DNA of 64,000 bases from Halotia branconii CENA392 (GCF_029953635.1 NZ_CP124543.1:2769455-2833454); one strand, 5' to 3'; positions 8,475 through 17,347 are shown, counted from the stretch's first letter. Notes: generated by a model from the sequence alone, not told the origin. Translations and numbers: made by a program.

Positions 8475-10706
8475 ATGAAAATTATACTTTTAATAAGTGT
8501 GCTAGTACTTACTAGCTTACCCATTTGTTTATTGTTGACCTCAAAAAATCGATTTTTGCTCAAATTTTTGACAGTACAAAGCCAGCAGGCACTCTCAAGC
8601 CTAGCAGATAGATTCAAATTACCATCTTTTAAACTTCAAAAGTCTTATAAAACAACTTCATCGTCCACATCATCTGTTAAGGCTGTTGGAAAAGGTTTAA
8701 CAAAACCTCAACGATTAGCATCAAGATTATCAAAATCAATCACAATTGCTGTGATCGTTTTGGTAGCAATCATAGCTGGAAACACTGTATCTGCTCAGGT
8801 GACAGGCACAGCAGCTCTAGCTTCCCTCAAGACCGTAGCTGTTCCAAAGCCTGATAACCTGGAAAACTTTATCAAAGATAAAGTAGCAACAATCAAGTTA
8901 GGAAAAGCTTTGTTCTGGGATATGCAAGTTGGTAGTGACGGTATGAACTCCTGTGCTACTTGCCACTTTCATGCTGGAGCCGATAACAGATCTAAAAATC
9001 AACTTGCTCCTGGACTTTTACGTATTAACGCAGATGGTACAGATAATCCAGATACGATTTTTGATTTAGGCGGTGCGCCTAACTACCAATTGAAGCCGGA
9101 AGATTTTCCCTTCCACAAACTGTCAAATTCCAATGATCCTTCAACTGTTGTATCTGACCGCAATGATGTTGCTTCTTCTCAAGGAGTTTTTAATAGCCAG
9201 TTTATTGATGTCATACCTGGCCAGGCGGAAGATAAAGTAAAACTTGTACCAGATTCAGTATTTAATGTAGGAGGTACAAATGTGCGGCGTGTTGAACCAC
9301 GTAATACGCCAAGCATGATTAATGCGGTATTTAACTTCCGCAACTTCTGGGACGGAAGGGCGCAGAATATTTTTAATGGAGTAAATTCCTTCGGATTGAG
9401 AGACCCTAACGCTTCTGTGGTCAAAGCAGAAACTCCTAGTAAGTTAGAATTTGTCAAAGTTAGCCTCAATAACTCTTCTTTAGCTTCCCAGGCTGTTACT
9501 CCACCGCTGAGTTCTTTTGAGTCTTCTGCCGACGGTCGCACCTTTGAAGAAATTGGTGATAAATTTGGGTCAATTGACAAGAAATCCCACAGTGTTGCTA
9601 AGGGTAAGAAACTACCTCGAAAACTGGCAAAAAAATTACTTCCCCTCAGGCCGCTAGGGAAACAAGTTGTACATCCAGAGGACAGCGTTTTGGGTGTGTA
9701 CAGTAGATTTCCTCAACCCGGACTGAAGAATAAAACCTACGACCAGCTAATTCAAGATGCTTTCAAACCAGAGTGGTGGAAGTCTAATCAACTTATCCAA
9801 GTTAATGCTGACGGTGTCAGGAGTTTCGTCAAAAAGCCTGACCGCAACTTGGAGACTAATGAATACACACTGATGGAATACAACTTCCCCCTTTTCTTTG
9901 GGCTGGCGGTTCAAATGTATGAGTCTACACTCATCGCTGACGACACACCCTTTGATCGCTTTATGGAAGGAAACACCACTGCTCTAACCCAGCAGCAACA
10001 AAAAGGCAAACAATTATTCGAGGGTAAAGCTCAATGCACTATTTGTCACAATGGGGCAGAACTCACGAGTGCTTCAGTTAGCGCTGCACAGCAGCAACGT
10101 ATTGGGATTCTCAACATTCCTAATTTGAGAATCTTATTTGACAATGGTTTCTTTAATATTGGTGTGAGACCTACCTTAGAAGACATCGGTGTTAGTGGTA
10201 AAGATCCATTTGGTAATTCGCTTTCTGAGACACAACTGGCTCTACTGGGAACTTTTAAACAGCTTCTGGGGTCAGATCCCAATATTACAGTCACCTCCAA
10301 TGACTTAATAGTTAAGGATGGCAGTTTCAAAACTCCCGGACTGCGTAATGTAGAACTCACTGCGCCTTACTTCCATAACGGTGGCTATTTGACTTTGCAG
10401 CAAGTGGTAAACTTCTATAACCGTGGTGGAGACTTCCGCCAGCAAAGTGCCCTCGCCCCACTGGGATTAACTGAAACTGAAAAAGACGACTTGGTAGCCT
10501 TTCTCAAAGGATTGACCGATGAGCGAGTCCGCTATGAAAAAGCGCCCTTCGATCATCCGCAACTTTTCGTTCCCAACGGACATCCGGGTAGCTCTACCTT
10601 TGTGACTAATGACAGTACAGGCAAAGCTACAGATAGCTTCGTAGAAATCCCGGCTGTCGGAAGAAGTGGTAGTAATGGTACGCCCAATTTCTTGGAAAAT
10701 TATTAG
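8475..10706 (+). CDS. di-heme cytochrome c peroxidase-like protein with long N-terminal extension
   Basis: 743 residues, longer than the roughly 350 of classical bacterial cytochrome c peroxidases. Two c-type heme sites are visible: CATCH at 160-164 and CTICH at 521-525. Surrounding motifs fit the CCP/MauG family (KLGKALFWDMQVGSDGMNSC, RNTPSMINAVFNFRNFWDGRA, FKTPGLRNVELTAPYFHNG). The N-terminus has one hydrophobic segment at 1-22 and a second at about 90-107 ending VSAQ, so the mature enzyme is probably exported after the second. Peroxide reduction outside the cytoplasmic membrane, or oxidation of another substrate as in MauG-like enzymes, is likely. The insert between the hemes (about residues 300-430) is basic and lineage-specific. 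Confidence 0.85.
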   Translation: MKIILLISVLVLTSLPICLLLTSKNRFLLKFLTVQSQQALSSLADRFKLPSFKLQKSYKTTSSSTSSVKAVGKGLTKPQRLASRLSKSITIAVIVLVAIIAGNTVSAQVTGTAALASLKTVAVPKPDNLENFIKDKVATIKLGKALFWDMQVGSDGMNSCATCHFHAGADNRSKNQLAPGLLRINADGTDNPDTIFDLGGAPNYQLKPEDFPFHKLSNSNDPSTVVSDRNDVASSQGVFNSQFIDVIPGQAEDKVKLVPDSVFNVGGTNVRRVEPRNTPSMINAVFNFRNFWDGRAQNIFNGVNSFGLRDPNASVVKAETPSKLEFVKVSLNNSSLASQAVTPPLSSFESSADGRTFEEIGDKFGSIDKKSHSVAKGKKLPRKLAKKLLPLRPLGKQVVHPEDSVLGVYSRFPQPGLKNKTYDQLIQDAFKPEWWKSNQLIQVNADGVRSFVKKPDRNLETNEYTLMEYNFPLFFGLAVQMYESTLIADDTPFDRFMEGNTTALTQQQQKGKQLFEGKAQCTICHNGAELTSASVSAAQQQRIGILNIPNLRILFDNGFFNIGVRPTLEDIGVSGKDPFGNSLSETQLALLGTFKQLLGSDPNITVTSNDLIVKDGSFKTPGLRNVELTAPYFHNGGYLTLQQVVNFYNRGGDFRQQSALAPLGLTETEKDDLVAFLKGLTDERVRYEKAPFDHPQLFVPNGHPGSSTFVTNDSTGKATDSFVEIPAVGRSGSNGTPNFLENY

Positions 10707-10786
10707 TCTGTTAATACCAATACGGTTTGACGCTCTCCTCGCTTATAGTGCAATACGGTTCAGTTAGCGTTAAAAAACTGATTTGG

Positions 10787-10889
10787 TGTAGGTTGGATTG
10801 AGGAACGTAGACTTGAAGGGGCTTCTCGAAGAGTAACCCAACATCAAAGCCGCTTTGTTGGGTTTCGCTATCGCTCTACCCAACCTACA
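10787..10889. repeat. dispersed taggttggg-type palindromic repeat
   Basis: The element begins tgtaggttgg and ends ccaacctaca, with an inner acccaacatc/gttgggttt pair, so it can fold into a long hairpin. Related fragments occur at about 46837-46920 and 52396-52430. Such repeats are common in Nostocales spacers. It lies between the peroxidase and methyltransferase genes and could act as a weak terminator. Confidence 0.6.
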
Positions 10890-10967
10890 ATTATCCTTCT
10901 GGTTGCATCAGAATTTGGTTAGTCATGGCGATCGCAATAAATCATCAAATATCAACTCCAGAATTAA

Positions 10968-11705
10968 ATGACATCCACGATATACGGGCCATTGTGTACC
11001 AAAGCGTATGAGATTACTAAGCCCATTGGTGGAAAGTATCCAGACGTTCCCTACTACATTAAACATCTTTCTCAAGTCGGCGGCAGAATCCTGGAGGCAA
11101 TGGTAGGGACGGGACGACTACTTATTCCATTACTAGAAGCTGGTCTCAATGTTGAAGGCGTTGATACTTCACCGGATATGCTAGCTAACTGTCGAAAGCA
11201 TTGTACAGCTAGAGAGCTAAATCCCGTTCTCTATGAAGGTAGTGTAGAAAATCTTGACCTTCCTGGCAAGTTTAGGGCGATCGCAGTTTCCTTCGGCTCA
11301 TTCATGTTGCTAGAACGAACTGCTGCTATTGCAGCGTTGCAAGCTTTTACTCGTCACTTGGAACCGCACGGACGTATTTATATTGACTTAGAACTACCTA
11401 TCGAAGATTTTAAAACAGAAAATCTTGTTAAGCAGCGACCGCCAATTACTTGCCCTGATGGCTCAACAATCGTCTTGCAATCCACATCTGGTATAGACTG
11501 GCTCAATCAACTCAATACAACTGTGATTCGTTACGAGAAATGGAAGGATAGTAAACTCATCGCCACAGAGTTGCAATATTTAACCCTCCATTGGTTTGGG
11601 CGCGATGAATTTATTATGTGTTTGCAGGAAAACGGCTACAAAAACATCACCCTCTGCGCCAATTATACCGATGGGTTACAGCCGAATGGCACTAAGAAAA
11701 CCTAA
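10968..11705 (+). CDS. class I SAM-dependent methyltransferase, 3' end replaced by an IS
   Basis: The Rossmann-type SAM-binding motif is ILEAMVGTGRLLIPLL, followed by the acidic strand VEGVDTSPDML; post-motifs are RAIAVSFGSFMLL and LEPHGRIYIDLELP. The substrate is unknown. The first 239 residues are native. The last six (NGTKKT) are encoded by the IS that begins at 11684. Joining the sequence after the IS restores the frame with 14 different residues (TSYKDTLCFSAVLA) and a stop at 13345-13347, so the original protein had 253 residues. The catalytic fold may survive, because only the final strand is altered, but loss of the C-terminal strand of this fold may destabilise it. Confidence 0.85.
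   Translation: MTSTIYGPLCTKAYEITKPIGGKYPDVPYYIKHLSQVGGRILEAMVGTGRLLIPLLEAGLNVEGVDTSPDMLANCRKHCTARELNPVLYEGSVENLDLPGKFRAIAVSFGSFMLLERTAAIAALQAFTRHLEPHGRIYIDLELPIEDFKTENLVKQRPPITCPDGSTIVLQSTSGIDWLNQLNTTVIRYEKWKDSKLIATELQYLTLHWFGRDEFIMCLQENGYKNITLCANYTDGLQPNGTKKT
11673..11683 (+). repeat. target-site duplication, left copy (gggttacagcc)
   Basis: This 11-bp sequence is repeated exactly at 13291-13301 on the other side of the IS4-type element, within the length range usual for IS4-family insertions. Confidence 0.9.
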
Positions 11706-13290
11706 AAGGCTTGTGATTTAAGCATTCTGCAATTGTTTGCGTAATTCTTGCCGGGGTTTGGTCAATCTGGGGTAAGCTTTGGGGCGGCGTTTAATAACTC
11801 GTGGTTCAGTGCGTGCGGGACGGTCAGGAACTTCTTTGTGAACGATAATTTTTAGCAAAGTGCAATAAAGTCTAAGCCGTTTTTTAGAGTCAGCAACCTC
11901 GAATTTGGGAATAAAATTAATTAAATGATGGCGAGTACCTTGTAGCGATAAACGACTTGGAGGGGTATTATAAGTAGTCCCAGCCTGCCACATCAAGCTC
12001 CGAAGTAAATTGTAAGCAAGTAAATAAACATGAATTTCTTTGCGTACCATTGAAGGGGTTTTACATCGCAAAACATCCATACCTAGAGTAGTTTTCAAAT
12101 GTCTTAAATCGAGTTCAACTTGCCACCGTTGATAGTAGATTTGAACTATTTTTAAGGTCGGATAAATTGCTTGATCTAATAAAGTAGTGATTAAACTGAC
12201 TCTTGCAGTACGAAAACCAGGAATTACAATGTAGTAGTAAATTTCTCGTACAATTATTGAAGGAGGTAGAGCATCAAATTCGTCTTTACTCAACCATGAA
12301 GGGCATCTTTTAGGTTTATACCAAGTAACAAGCTTGTCACAGTCTCCAACGATTTTGCCTTTTCGCATGGTTGTTGTGCGAGATGAATGCTTACGAAATA
12401 CGGCATCACAATCAAGTTGTTTAATAGCAAACATATCAGCGTAAGCGCAAAACGCTCTATCCCCTAAAAGCACATCATTTGGTTTGAGAAAACTGTACAA
12501 CCTCCTTGCTAATTTAATATCATGGGTGTTCAGAACATCGATACATAATGCAATAGCGGCTCCTGTAGCTAAACTGAATATCACCCCAATTTTGGCAATT
12601 GGGAATCCACATCCAGGTTTCTGACTACTAGGTTGAGGGTATTCTTTTTGATTCTCTACAGTGTCCGGCATGGAGACAGTCGAGCCATCTATCACTTTCA
12701 CATTCCGACCACACCATAAGTTTTCTTGTGTCACTTTCTCTTCTAAATTTTGTGCTGAATAATTGAAGAGTTTCTCCAATAATTTTTCTGGTAATCTCGA
12801 CCTTGCTTGGCAGTATGCACTTGTATCTGTTGAGGGAACTTCTACCTCTGATTCTGCCAAATGTGCAATTATCTTACTCACAGCATTGTGGCAAGTTTTA
12901 TCAGTATCTAAAACTTGAGATAAAAATGCCCACAACGTTATAAATGGGTCAAATAATCGCTTTTTGTATTTGATCTTTAAATCAGAGATTGTTTGCCTAA
13001 TTGCAGATTCTGGCAATAATTCTTTAAAAGGTAGCCCTAAACTTTGATTCAATTTGTCCTTGAGGATTTGTACTCGTAGTGTCACAGTAGTAATTATCGT
13101 ATTCGCTTGCTCGTCTCAAAAAAAGTATTTCACAGACGAGTAAGCTTTTTCTACCTACAAAAACTTTTTGGGCAACCCTACATCATCTCTCCTAGAGCGA
13201 TCGCAGTAATCTATGCCATTACTCCGCTCCCTGGCATTAAAAGCTGTAATCCTTATCTCACATACCTTACAGCTTTTCTTAGTGCCATTC
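11684..13290 (-). mobile_element. complete IS4-family insertion sequence (1607 bp)
   Basis: The ends are a perfect 17-bp inverted repeat, GAATGGCACTAAGAAAA, read inward from each side, with weaker similarity for another 30 bases. The element is flanked by the 11-bp direct repeat gggttacagcc. It carries one transposase gene on the minus strand and about 200 noncoding bases at the right end. It lies inside the methyltransferase gene. Confidence 0.93.
11718..13085 (-). CDS. IS4-family DDE transposase
   Basis: 455 residues, full length for the family. Acidic catalytic residues appear in VKVIDGSTVSMPD (first Asp) and DVLLGDRAFCAYAD (second Asp). The IS4 signature Y-(2)-R-(3)-E-(6)-K is visible as YYQRWQVELDLRHLK. 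The N-terminal region (FDPFITLWAFLSQVLDTDKTCHNAV) and Cys/Arg-rich strand SAYCQARSRLP are typical. The C-terminus is strongly basic. No frameshift or stop is present, so the enzyme is probably active. The start at 13085 follows from the GTG/ATG context and MTLRVQILKDKL similarity to family N-termini. Confidence 0.93.
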   Translation of the reverse strand: MTLRVQILKDKLNQSLGLPFKELLPESAIRQTISDLKIKYKKRLFDPFITLWAFLSQVLDTDKTCHNAVSKIIAHLAESEVEVPSTDTSAYCQARSRLPEKLLEKLFNYSAQNLEEKVTQENLWCGRNVKVIDGSTVSMPDTVENQKEYPQPSSQKPGCGFPIAKIGVIFSLATGAAIALCIDVLNTHDIKLARRLYSFLKPNDVLLGDRAFCAYADMFAIKQLDCDAVFRKHSSRTTTMRKGKIVGDCDKLVTWYKPKRCPSWLSKDEFDALPPSIIVREIYYYIVIPGFRTARVSLITTLLDQAIYPTLKIVQIYYQRWQVELDLRHLKTTLGMDVLRCKTPSMVRKEIHVYLLAYNLLRSLMWQAGTTYNTPPSRLSLQGTRHHLINFIPKFEVADSKKRLRLYCTLLKIIVHKEVPDRPARTEPRVIKRRPKAYPRLTKPRQELRKQLQNA

Positions 13291-13301
13291 GGGTTACAGC
13301 C
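13291..13301 (+). repeat. target-site duplication, right copy (gggttacagcc)
   Basis: This is the exact partner of 11673-11683. Directly after it the displaced last 14 codons and stop of the methyltransferase gene (13302-13347) can be read. Confidence 0.9.
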
Positions 13302-13383
13302 AACTTCCTACAAAGACACCCTATGTTTTTCCGCAGTTTTGGCGTAAAGTCTTTTATTGAATAATCTATATGACGTATCGCTC

Positions 13384-13989
13384 CTAACCTCGTGACACAA
13401 AAAGACGCGCTACTTGACAAGTAAAGTTAGGCAGTAACGGTGATGTGATCACATCATTCACTAACAACGGTGATGTGATCACATCATTCACTAACAACGT
13501 CGTCACCAGTTTTAACTGAGCATTGTCTCGCCGATAGACTTCAATCCTTTGAGCAATGCGATCAACAATCCAATACTCCTGCACTCCCTGAACCGAATAC
13601 AATTTCAACTTAGCTAATCGATCGCGTTCTTCATTAGCTTTTCCCACAGATAGCACTTCCACTACTAGTTCTGGCGCTCCGCGAAAATGCCCCGCTTCAT
13701 CTTGAATTTGTGCCAACCGTTCATAACTCACCCACACCACATCAGGAGCTACATTATCGGAGTCAGAAAAAATCAGTCCAGGCATAATGGATGGTTCTCC
13801 CAAACCACTATCTATCGACCAAGTGTTTAGCACTGAAAAGATACATCCAATTACGTGCTGATGTTTATGGTGGGGCGATCGCGTCACAAACAATTCTCCG
13901 TCAATAATTTCATAACGAATCCATTCGTTATCGGGTAAAGCTGCAATATCTTGAATTGTCCAACGAACACCGCCTGTAGTCTGGCTCAT
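13384..13989 (-). CDS. Uma2-family (DUF820) putative endonuclease
   Basis: 201 residues with the Uma2/DUF820 pattern: N-terminal WIRYEIIDGELFVTRSPHHKHQ, core APDVVWVSYERL and PELVVEVLSVGKANEERDRLAKLKLY, then GVQEYWIVD. The PD-(D/E)XK-like acids (PDVV and ELVVEV) are present. These proteins are very numerous in filamentous cyanobacteria and their role is unclear. Near the C-terminus ten residues (VNDVITSPLL) occur twice in tandem because of a 30-bp DNA duplication at 13441-13500, which keeps the frame. The ATG at 13989 fits the family N-terminus. Confidence 0.85.
   Translation of the reverse strand: MSQTTGGVRWTIQDIAALPDNEWIRYEIIDGELFVTRSPHHKHQHVIGCIFSVLNTWSIDSGLGEPSIMPGLIFSDSDNVAPDVVWVSYERLAQIQDEAGHFRGAPELVVEVLSVGKANEERDRLAKLKLYSVQGVQEYWIVDRIAQRIEVYRRDNAQLKLVTTLLVNDVITSPLLVNDVITSPLLPNFTCQVARLFVSRG
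13441..13500. repeat. two tandem 30-bp units, each with a perfect 16-bp palindrome
   Basis: The unit differs in one base between copies (ends acaacgg and acaacgt). Each contains the palindrome TGATGTGATCACATCA. It lies inside the Uma2 coding sequence and adds ten residues without a frameshift. Confidence 0.9.
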
Positions 13990-14035
13990 GACAGTTAAGG
14001 ATGCAGAATGAGGATTAATATTTCTTTGTCATCTT

Positions 14036-15488
14036 CAATACCTTCGCCAAAAAAAGAGTATGAAGAGAGAGGGCGCTTTGTAGTAGAGTTGTTGTCTTCC
14101 CAAACGACAACTCAAAAGCTACAATTCGCCCATGTTGGACATCCTATCACTGTTACAATGCCTGCTACCGCAGATCAACGCTACGACGATGCGCCGAATG
14201 AACCAGATCATCATGGCCATGTTAGCAATGAGCGGCCGAGCCACCATGTTGGGAATTTCTCGTTGGACAGACATTGGTGGTAGTTATCGGACAATGTTGA
14301 GATTTTTTCATACAGTAATACCTTGGGCAACATTGTTTTGGCTGTTTTTTCGTAAACATTTATGGCGAAAGGATGAAGTATATTTGCTTGCCGGAGATGA
14401 AGTTGTAGTCAGCAAGTCGGGTAAACAGACTTATGGGTTGGATAGATTCTTCTCTAGCCTAGTAAACAAACCTATATCAGGGCTATCTTTCTTTGTCTTG
14501 TCGTTAGTAAGTGTTGAGCAAAGACAGTCATTTCCGATTCAAATAGAACAAGTAATCAAGAGTAATACTAAAACAAATATTCAGTTGTCAAGCGAAAAAA
14601 TAAAAACCAAAGAAAAACGTGGACGTGGACGACCAAAAGGGAGTAAAAACAAAAATAAAACCGAAGTGATATTCACATCTGAACTATTGCTAATTAAAAA
14701 GATGATTAATTCACTATTCAAGTTAGTAGCTAATTTTATTCCCCTAACATACTTGGTAGTAGATGGTCATTTTGGTAACAACAACGCTTTACAGATGGCA
14801 CGACAAGTGAACTTGCACATAATTTCCAAGTTGCGCCACGATTCAGCATTATATATCCCTTATGAAAATCCTGACTATCATAAACGCTCTCGTCGTAAAT
14901 ACGGTGACAAACTAGACTATAGTAATATACCTGACAAATATTTATCTAAAAGTAGCATTGAGGATGAGATTCAAAGTGATATTTATCAAGCCACTCTCCT
15001 TCACAAAGAATTTGCCCAAGCTCTAAATGTAGTGATTTTAGTCAAAACCAATCTTAAGACTAATGTTCGTAGCCATGTAGTTCTATTCTCCAGTGACCTG
15101 GAATTATCATTTGAAAAAATAATTGATTATTACAAACTCCGCTTTCAAATCGAGTTTAACTTCCGTGATGCAAAGCAGTTTTGGGGGTTGGAAGATTTTA
15201 TGAATCTGAGGCAAACTGCGGTAACTAACGCTGCTAATTTCGCATTTTTTATGGTTAATTTATCTCATCATCTTCTCGCTGATTTTCGCCTCATTAATCC
15301 CGGCTCCGGCATTATTGACCTTAAGGCTCATTATCGTGGCTTTCGATATATCCATGAAATTTTAAAAATGCTTCCAGAAATCCCTGAGCCTATTTTATTA
15401 AACCAGATTTTTGCCAAGCTTACTTCTTTAGGACGCATTCATCCCGTTTCTACGGGCGTTGAACCCTCGTAATTTGGCAGAGGTATTG
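14036..15488 (+). mobile_element. complete insertion sequence (about 1453 bp), family uncertain
   Basis: The ends are imperfect inverted repeats: CAATACCTTCGCCAAA on the left and, read inward, CAATACCTCTGCCAAA on the right. They are flanked by a 5-bp direct repeat ATCTT (14031-14035 and 15489-15493). One transposase gene lies inside on the plus strand. The element sits between the Uma2 gene and ssrA, its right end about 54 bases before the mature tmRNA. Confidence 0.82.
14132..15472 (+). CDS. DDE transposase, IS4-like superfamily
   Basis: 446 residues. Catalytic-type acids occur in VYLLAGDEVVVSKSGKQTYG and PLTYLVVDGHFGNN, and the Y-(2)-R-(3)-E-(6)-K pattern is present as YYKLRFQIEFNFRDAK. 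A basic AT-hook-like segment, GRGRPKGSKNK, is inserted between the first two acids. Starts at 14132 or the later ATG codons (MRRMNQIIMAML) are possible; 14132 gives the fullest product. The frame is intact, so it is probably functional. I recognise the transposase class but not the exact IS name. Confidence 0.85.
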   Translation: MLDILSLLQCLLPQINATTMRRMNQIIMAMLAMSGRATMLGISRWTDIGGSYRTMLRFFHTVIPWATLFWLFFRKHLWRKDEVYLLAGDEVVVSKSGKQTYGLDRFFSSLVNKPISGLSFFVLSLVSVEQRQSFPIQIEQVIKSNTKTNIQLSSEKIKTKEKRGRGRPKGSKNKNKTEVIFTSELLLIKKMINSLFKLVANFIPLTYLVVDGHFGNNNALQMARQVNLHIISKLRHDSALYIPYENPDYHKRSRRKYGDKLDYSNIPDKYLSKSSIEDEIQSDIYQATLLHKEFAQALNVVILVKTNLKTNVRSHVVLFSSDLELSFEKIIDYYKLRFQIEFNFRDAKQFWGLEDFMNLRQTAVTNAANFAFFMVNLSHHLLADFRLINPGSGIIDLKAHYRGFRYIHEILKMLPEIPEPILLNQIFAKLTSLGRIHPVSTGVEPS

Positions 15489-15518
15489 ATCTTGTAACAC
15501 ATTTTCCTCACTACCAAC

Positions 15519-15535
15519 TATAATTAAAGTATAGA
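15519..15535 (+). promoter_or_regulatory. probable ssrA promoter -10 region
   Basis: TATAAT (15519-15524) and TATAGA (15530-15535) both lie upstream of the mature tmRNA 5' end at 15543, and either could be the -10 box of a precursor later trimmed by RNase P. A TTGTAA at 15492-15497 could serve as -35 and overlaps the target duplication of the upstream IS, so the insertion may have altered this promoter. Confidence 0.4.
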
Positions 15536-15542
15536 AGCACAT

Positions 15543-15930
15543 GGGTCCGTAACGGTTTCGACAGGTTGGCGAACGCTACTCTGTGATTCAGGTCGAGAGT
15601 GAGTCTCCTCTCGCAAATCAAAGGCTCAAAACAAAAGTAAATGCGAATAACATCGTAAAATTTGCTCGTCGGGAAGCTCTAGTAGCAGCCTAAAACGCCT
15701 CTTACAGGTTCGAGCGTCTCTAGTTTGACTCCGTTAAGGATTAGAGACCAACCCCCAACGGATGCTCTAACAAGCGTTCTCTGGTTGGCTTGTTAGCTAA
15801 GATTAAATCAGAGCATCCTACGTTCGGGATAATGAACGATTCCCGCCTTGAGGGTCAGATAGGCTAAACCTGTGAATGAGCGGGGGGTCAATACCCAATT
15901 TGGACAGCAGTTCGACTCTGCTCGGATCCA
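15543..15930 (+). ncRNA. ssrA: transfer-messenger RNA (tmRNA)
   Basis: This one-piece tmRNA rescues stalled ribosomes by adding a degradation tag. The 5' end GGGTCCGTAACGGTTTCGACAGG and the 3' end with TTCGACTCTGCTCGGATCCA form the tRNA-like domain. GGGTCCG pairs with CGGATCC with one G-T pair, then the discriminator A; CCA is not encoded. The tag reading frame at 15643-15690 gives ANNIVKFARREALVAA followed by TAA, close to the cyanobacterial tag. The GC-rich loops after the tag match the pseudoknot region. A strong terminator follows. Confidence 0.97.
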
Positions 15931-15947
15931 CTTAAAAGATAGTTAAC

Positions 15948-15988
15948 AAGTCCACTTGACATTTTGAGATGTAAGTGGACTTTGTTTT
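15948..15988 (+). terminator. rho-independent terminator of ssrA
   Basis: A perfect 10-bp stem (aagtccactt at 15948-15957, aagtggactt at 15973-15982) with a 15-base loop is followed by a T-rich tract ttgtttt. It lies just after the tmRNA 3' end. Confidence 0.9.
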
Positions 15989-16076
15989 ATGGCAATTCGT
16001 ACCTCGACTTCGCTCGGCAACCTAGTTTGTAATTAAAAAAGCCAGATTTGAGCCTTGTAGCTGTTGCTTAGAACCA

Positions 16077-16718
16077 ATGACACAAACCACAGCAATTACA
16101 GAAGCGATTACCACTCTATTGGATGCAGAAAATCGATTCGGTTTTGTGCGTGTTGAGGATGAGCAGTTTTTTTCGGAGTGGTATGAAGGATTACCTGAAA
16201 TTACAGAAGAGGAAAAAGCTTCTGTGGATGTCCTGCGGCGTAGGTATCTCTATCATCGTGCTGGAGGTGATTTACTAGAAGGGACAGTCATGTTGTTACT
16301 AGTATCACCAATACTTGCACTCACTGGGTTTTACGATCCTCCTTTTAGGATCAAAGCTGAATCATCCGTGGAACTGATATTGAATGACGGTGAGGAGATA
16401 CTACGCGGACGGATTGACGTTTTAGTGCTACAAGACCAGTTCTGGGTCATGGTGTTAGAGTCGAAAAAAACCACGCTTTCAGTTTGGTCAGCGGTACCGC
16501 AAGCCCTGGCTTACCTGATGGCTAACCCCAACCTGCATAAACCTGTGTTCGGTATGGTGACGAATGGGGATGATATTTTATTTGTGAAAGTAACACAAAT
16601 AAATACGCCACAGTATGACCTATCAAGGGTCTTCGCTCCATTTGCATCTACCAGAGAACTGTACAGTGTTTTGCAAATTCTTAAGCGGATTGGTCAGGTA
16701 ATCTCTTCTGTATTGTAA
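16077..16718 (+). CDS. HsdR N-terminal-like PD-(D/E)XK nuclease-domain protein
   Basis: 213 residues. The core resembles the N-terminal nuclease domain of type I restriction R subunits: an acidic strand GRIDVLVLQDQFWVMVLESKKT holds the D then E-x-K pattern, followed by a Gln in PQALAYLM, as in the family's QxxxY motif. The helicase and translocase parts of HsdR are absent, and no HsdM or HsdS gene is nearby, so this is a stand-alone nuclease-like protein of a kind frequent in cyanobacteria. The function is unknown; DNA cleavage is only inferred. Confidence 0.7.
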   Translation: MTQTTAITEAITTLLDAENRFGFVRVEDEQFFSEWYEGLPEITEEEKASVDVLRRRYLYHRAGGDLLEGTVMLLLVSPILALTGFYDPPFRIKAESSVELILNDGEEILRGRIDVLVLQDQFWVMVLESKKTTLSVWSAVPQALAYLMANPNLHKPVFGMVTNGDDILFVKVTQINTPQYDLSRVFAPFASTRELYSVLQILKRIGQVISSVL

Positions 16719-16858
16719 GCGATCGCTATTCCAAAATTTAGAACTATAATCTAATACCAGTTCTGTATGAAGGTGCGCCGAACTATATAAGAAACGAACC
16801 ACAAAGGACACAAAGTACACAAAGAAGAAATCAGAAGCAAAGGAAATTTTGCGCAGCT

Positions 16859-17347
16859 TTACAAATAAATGGTATAAGGCAAAAAAGCACGGTCAAGAAT
16901 TTCTTTGACAAACTGATAAACCTCTGGTTCATTTGACGCTCTTGGCCCAGCAACATTAAGGTTTACTATTCCAAAGTTTGAGATAAATAATTGAAGTTGA
17001 CTGACAGGATTTATATCAGTTAATTGTTTACACACATGTATATATGGTTTTTGATATTTTTGAGCTGATTCAACAGTCAATAAAGTACCTGCAAAAATCT
17101 CTGGAGAAATGGAAAATATAACAGTTCCATCAGAGTCACGGACATTCCATTCAGTCCGCTGAGAATATTTAGATGATGGTGTTTCAGTTAATTTATAGCG
17201 TGCATTAATAATACCGTCTTCTGCTTTACGGCCTCTGGGACACCAACCTCCGTGATCAACTTGATGAACTATAGCCCAATCAAGAGCTGCGCGGTCTGCT
17301 CCTGTCTGACCACCAGAAATAATTTTTAAAGTGGAAGCTAACAACAT
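16859..17347 (-). CDS. putative molybdenum carrier protein (MoCo_carrier family)
   Basis: 162 residues with the family's glycine-rich N-terminus KIISGGQTGADRAALDWAI, followed by GGWCPRGRKAEDG and the C-terminal NVAGPRASNEPEVYQFV, which form a Rossmann-like pocket. Related proteins were described as molybdenum-cofactor carriers, or as nucleotide-binding relatives of SLOG/YpsA proteins, so ligand binding is sure only as a family trait. It is a single gene. Possible partners among molybdenum enzymes are not encoded nearby, although a MOSC-domain protein is at 3436. Confidence 0.8.
   Translation of the reverse strand: MLLASTLKIISGGQTGADRAALDWAIVHQVDHGGWCPRGRKAEDGIINARYKLTETPSSKYSQRTEWNVRDSDGTVIFSISPEIFAGTLLTVESAQKYQKPYIHVCKQLTDINPVSQLQLFISNFGIVNLNVAGPRASNEPEVYQFVKEILDRAFLPYTIYL

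Noticed and set aside
13107..13364. Plus-strand frame of 85 residues at the right end of the IS4-type element
   Set aside because: It crosses the IS end and the displaced methyltransferase tail in another frame, so it is an artefact of the insertion junction.
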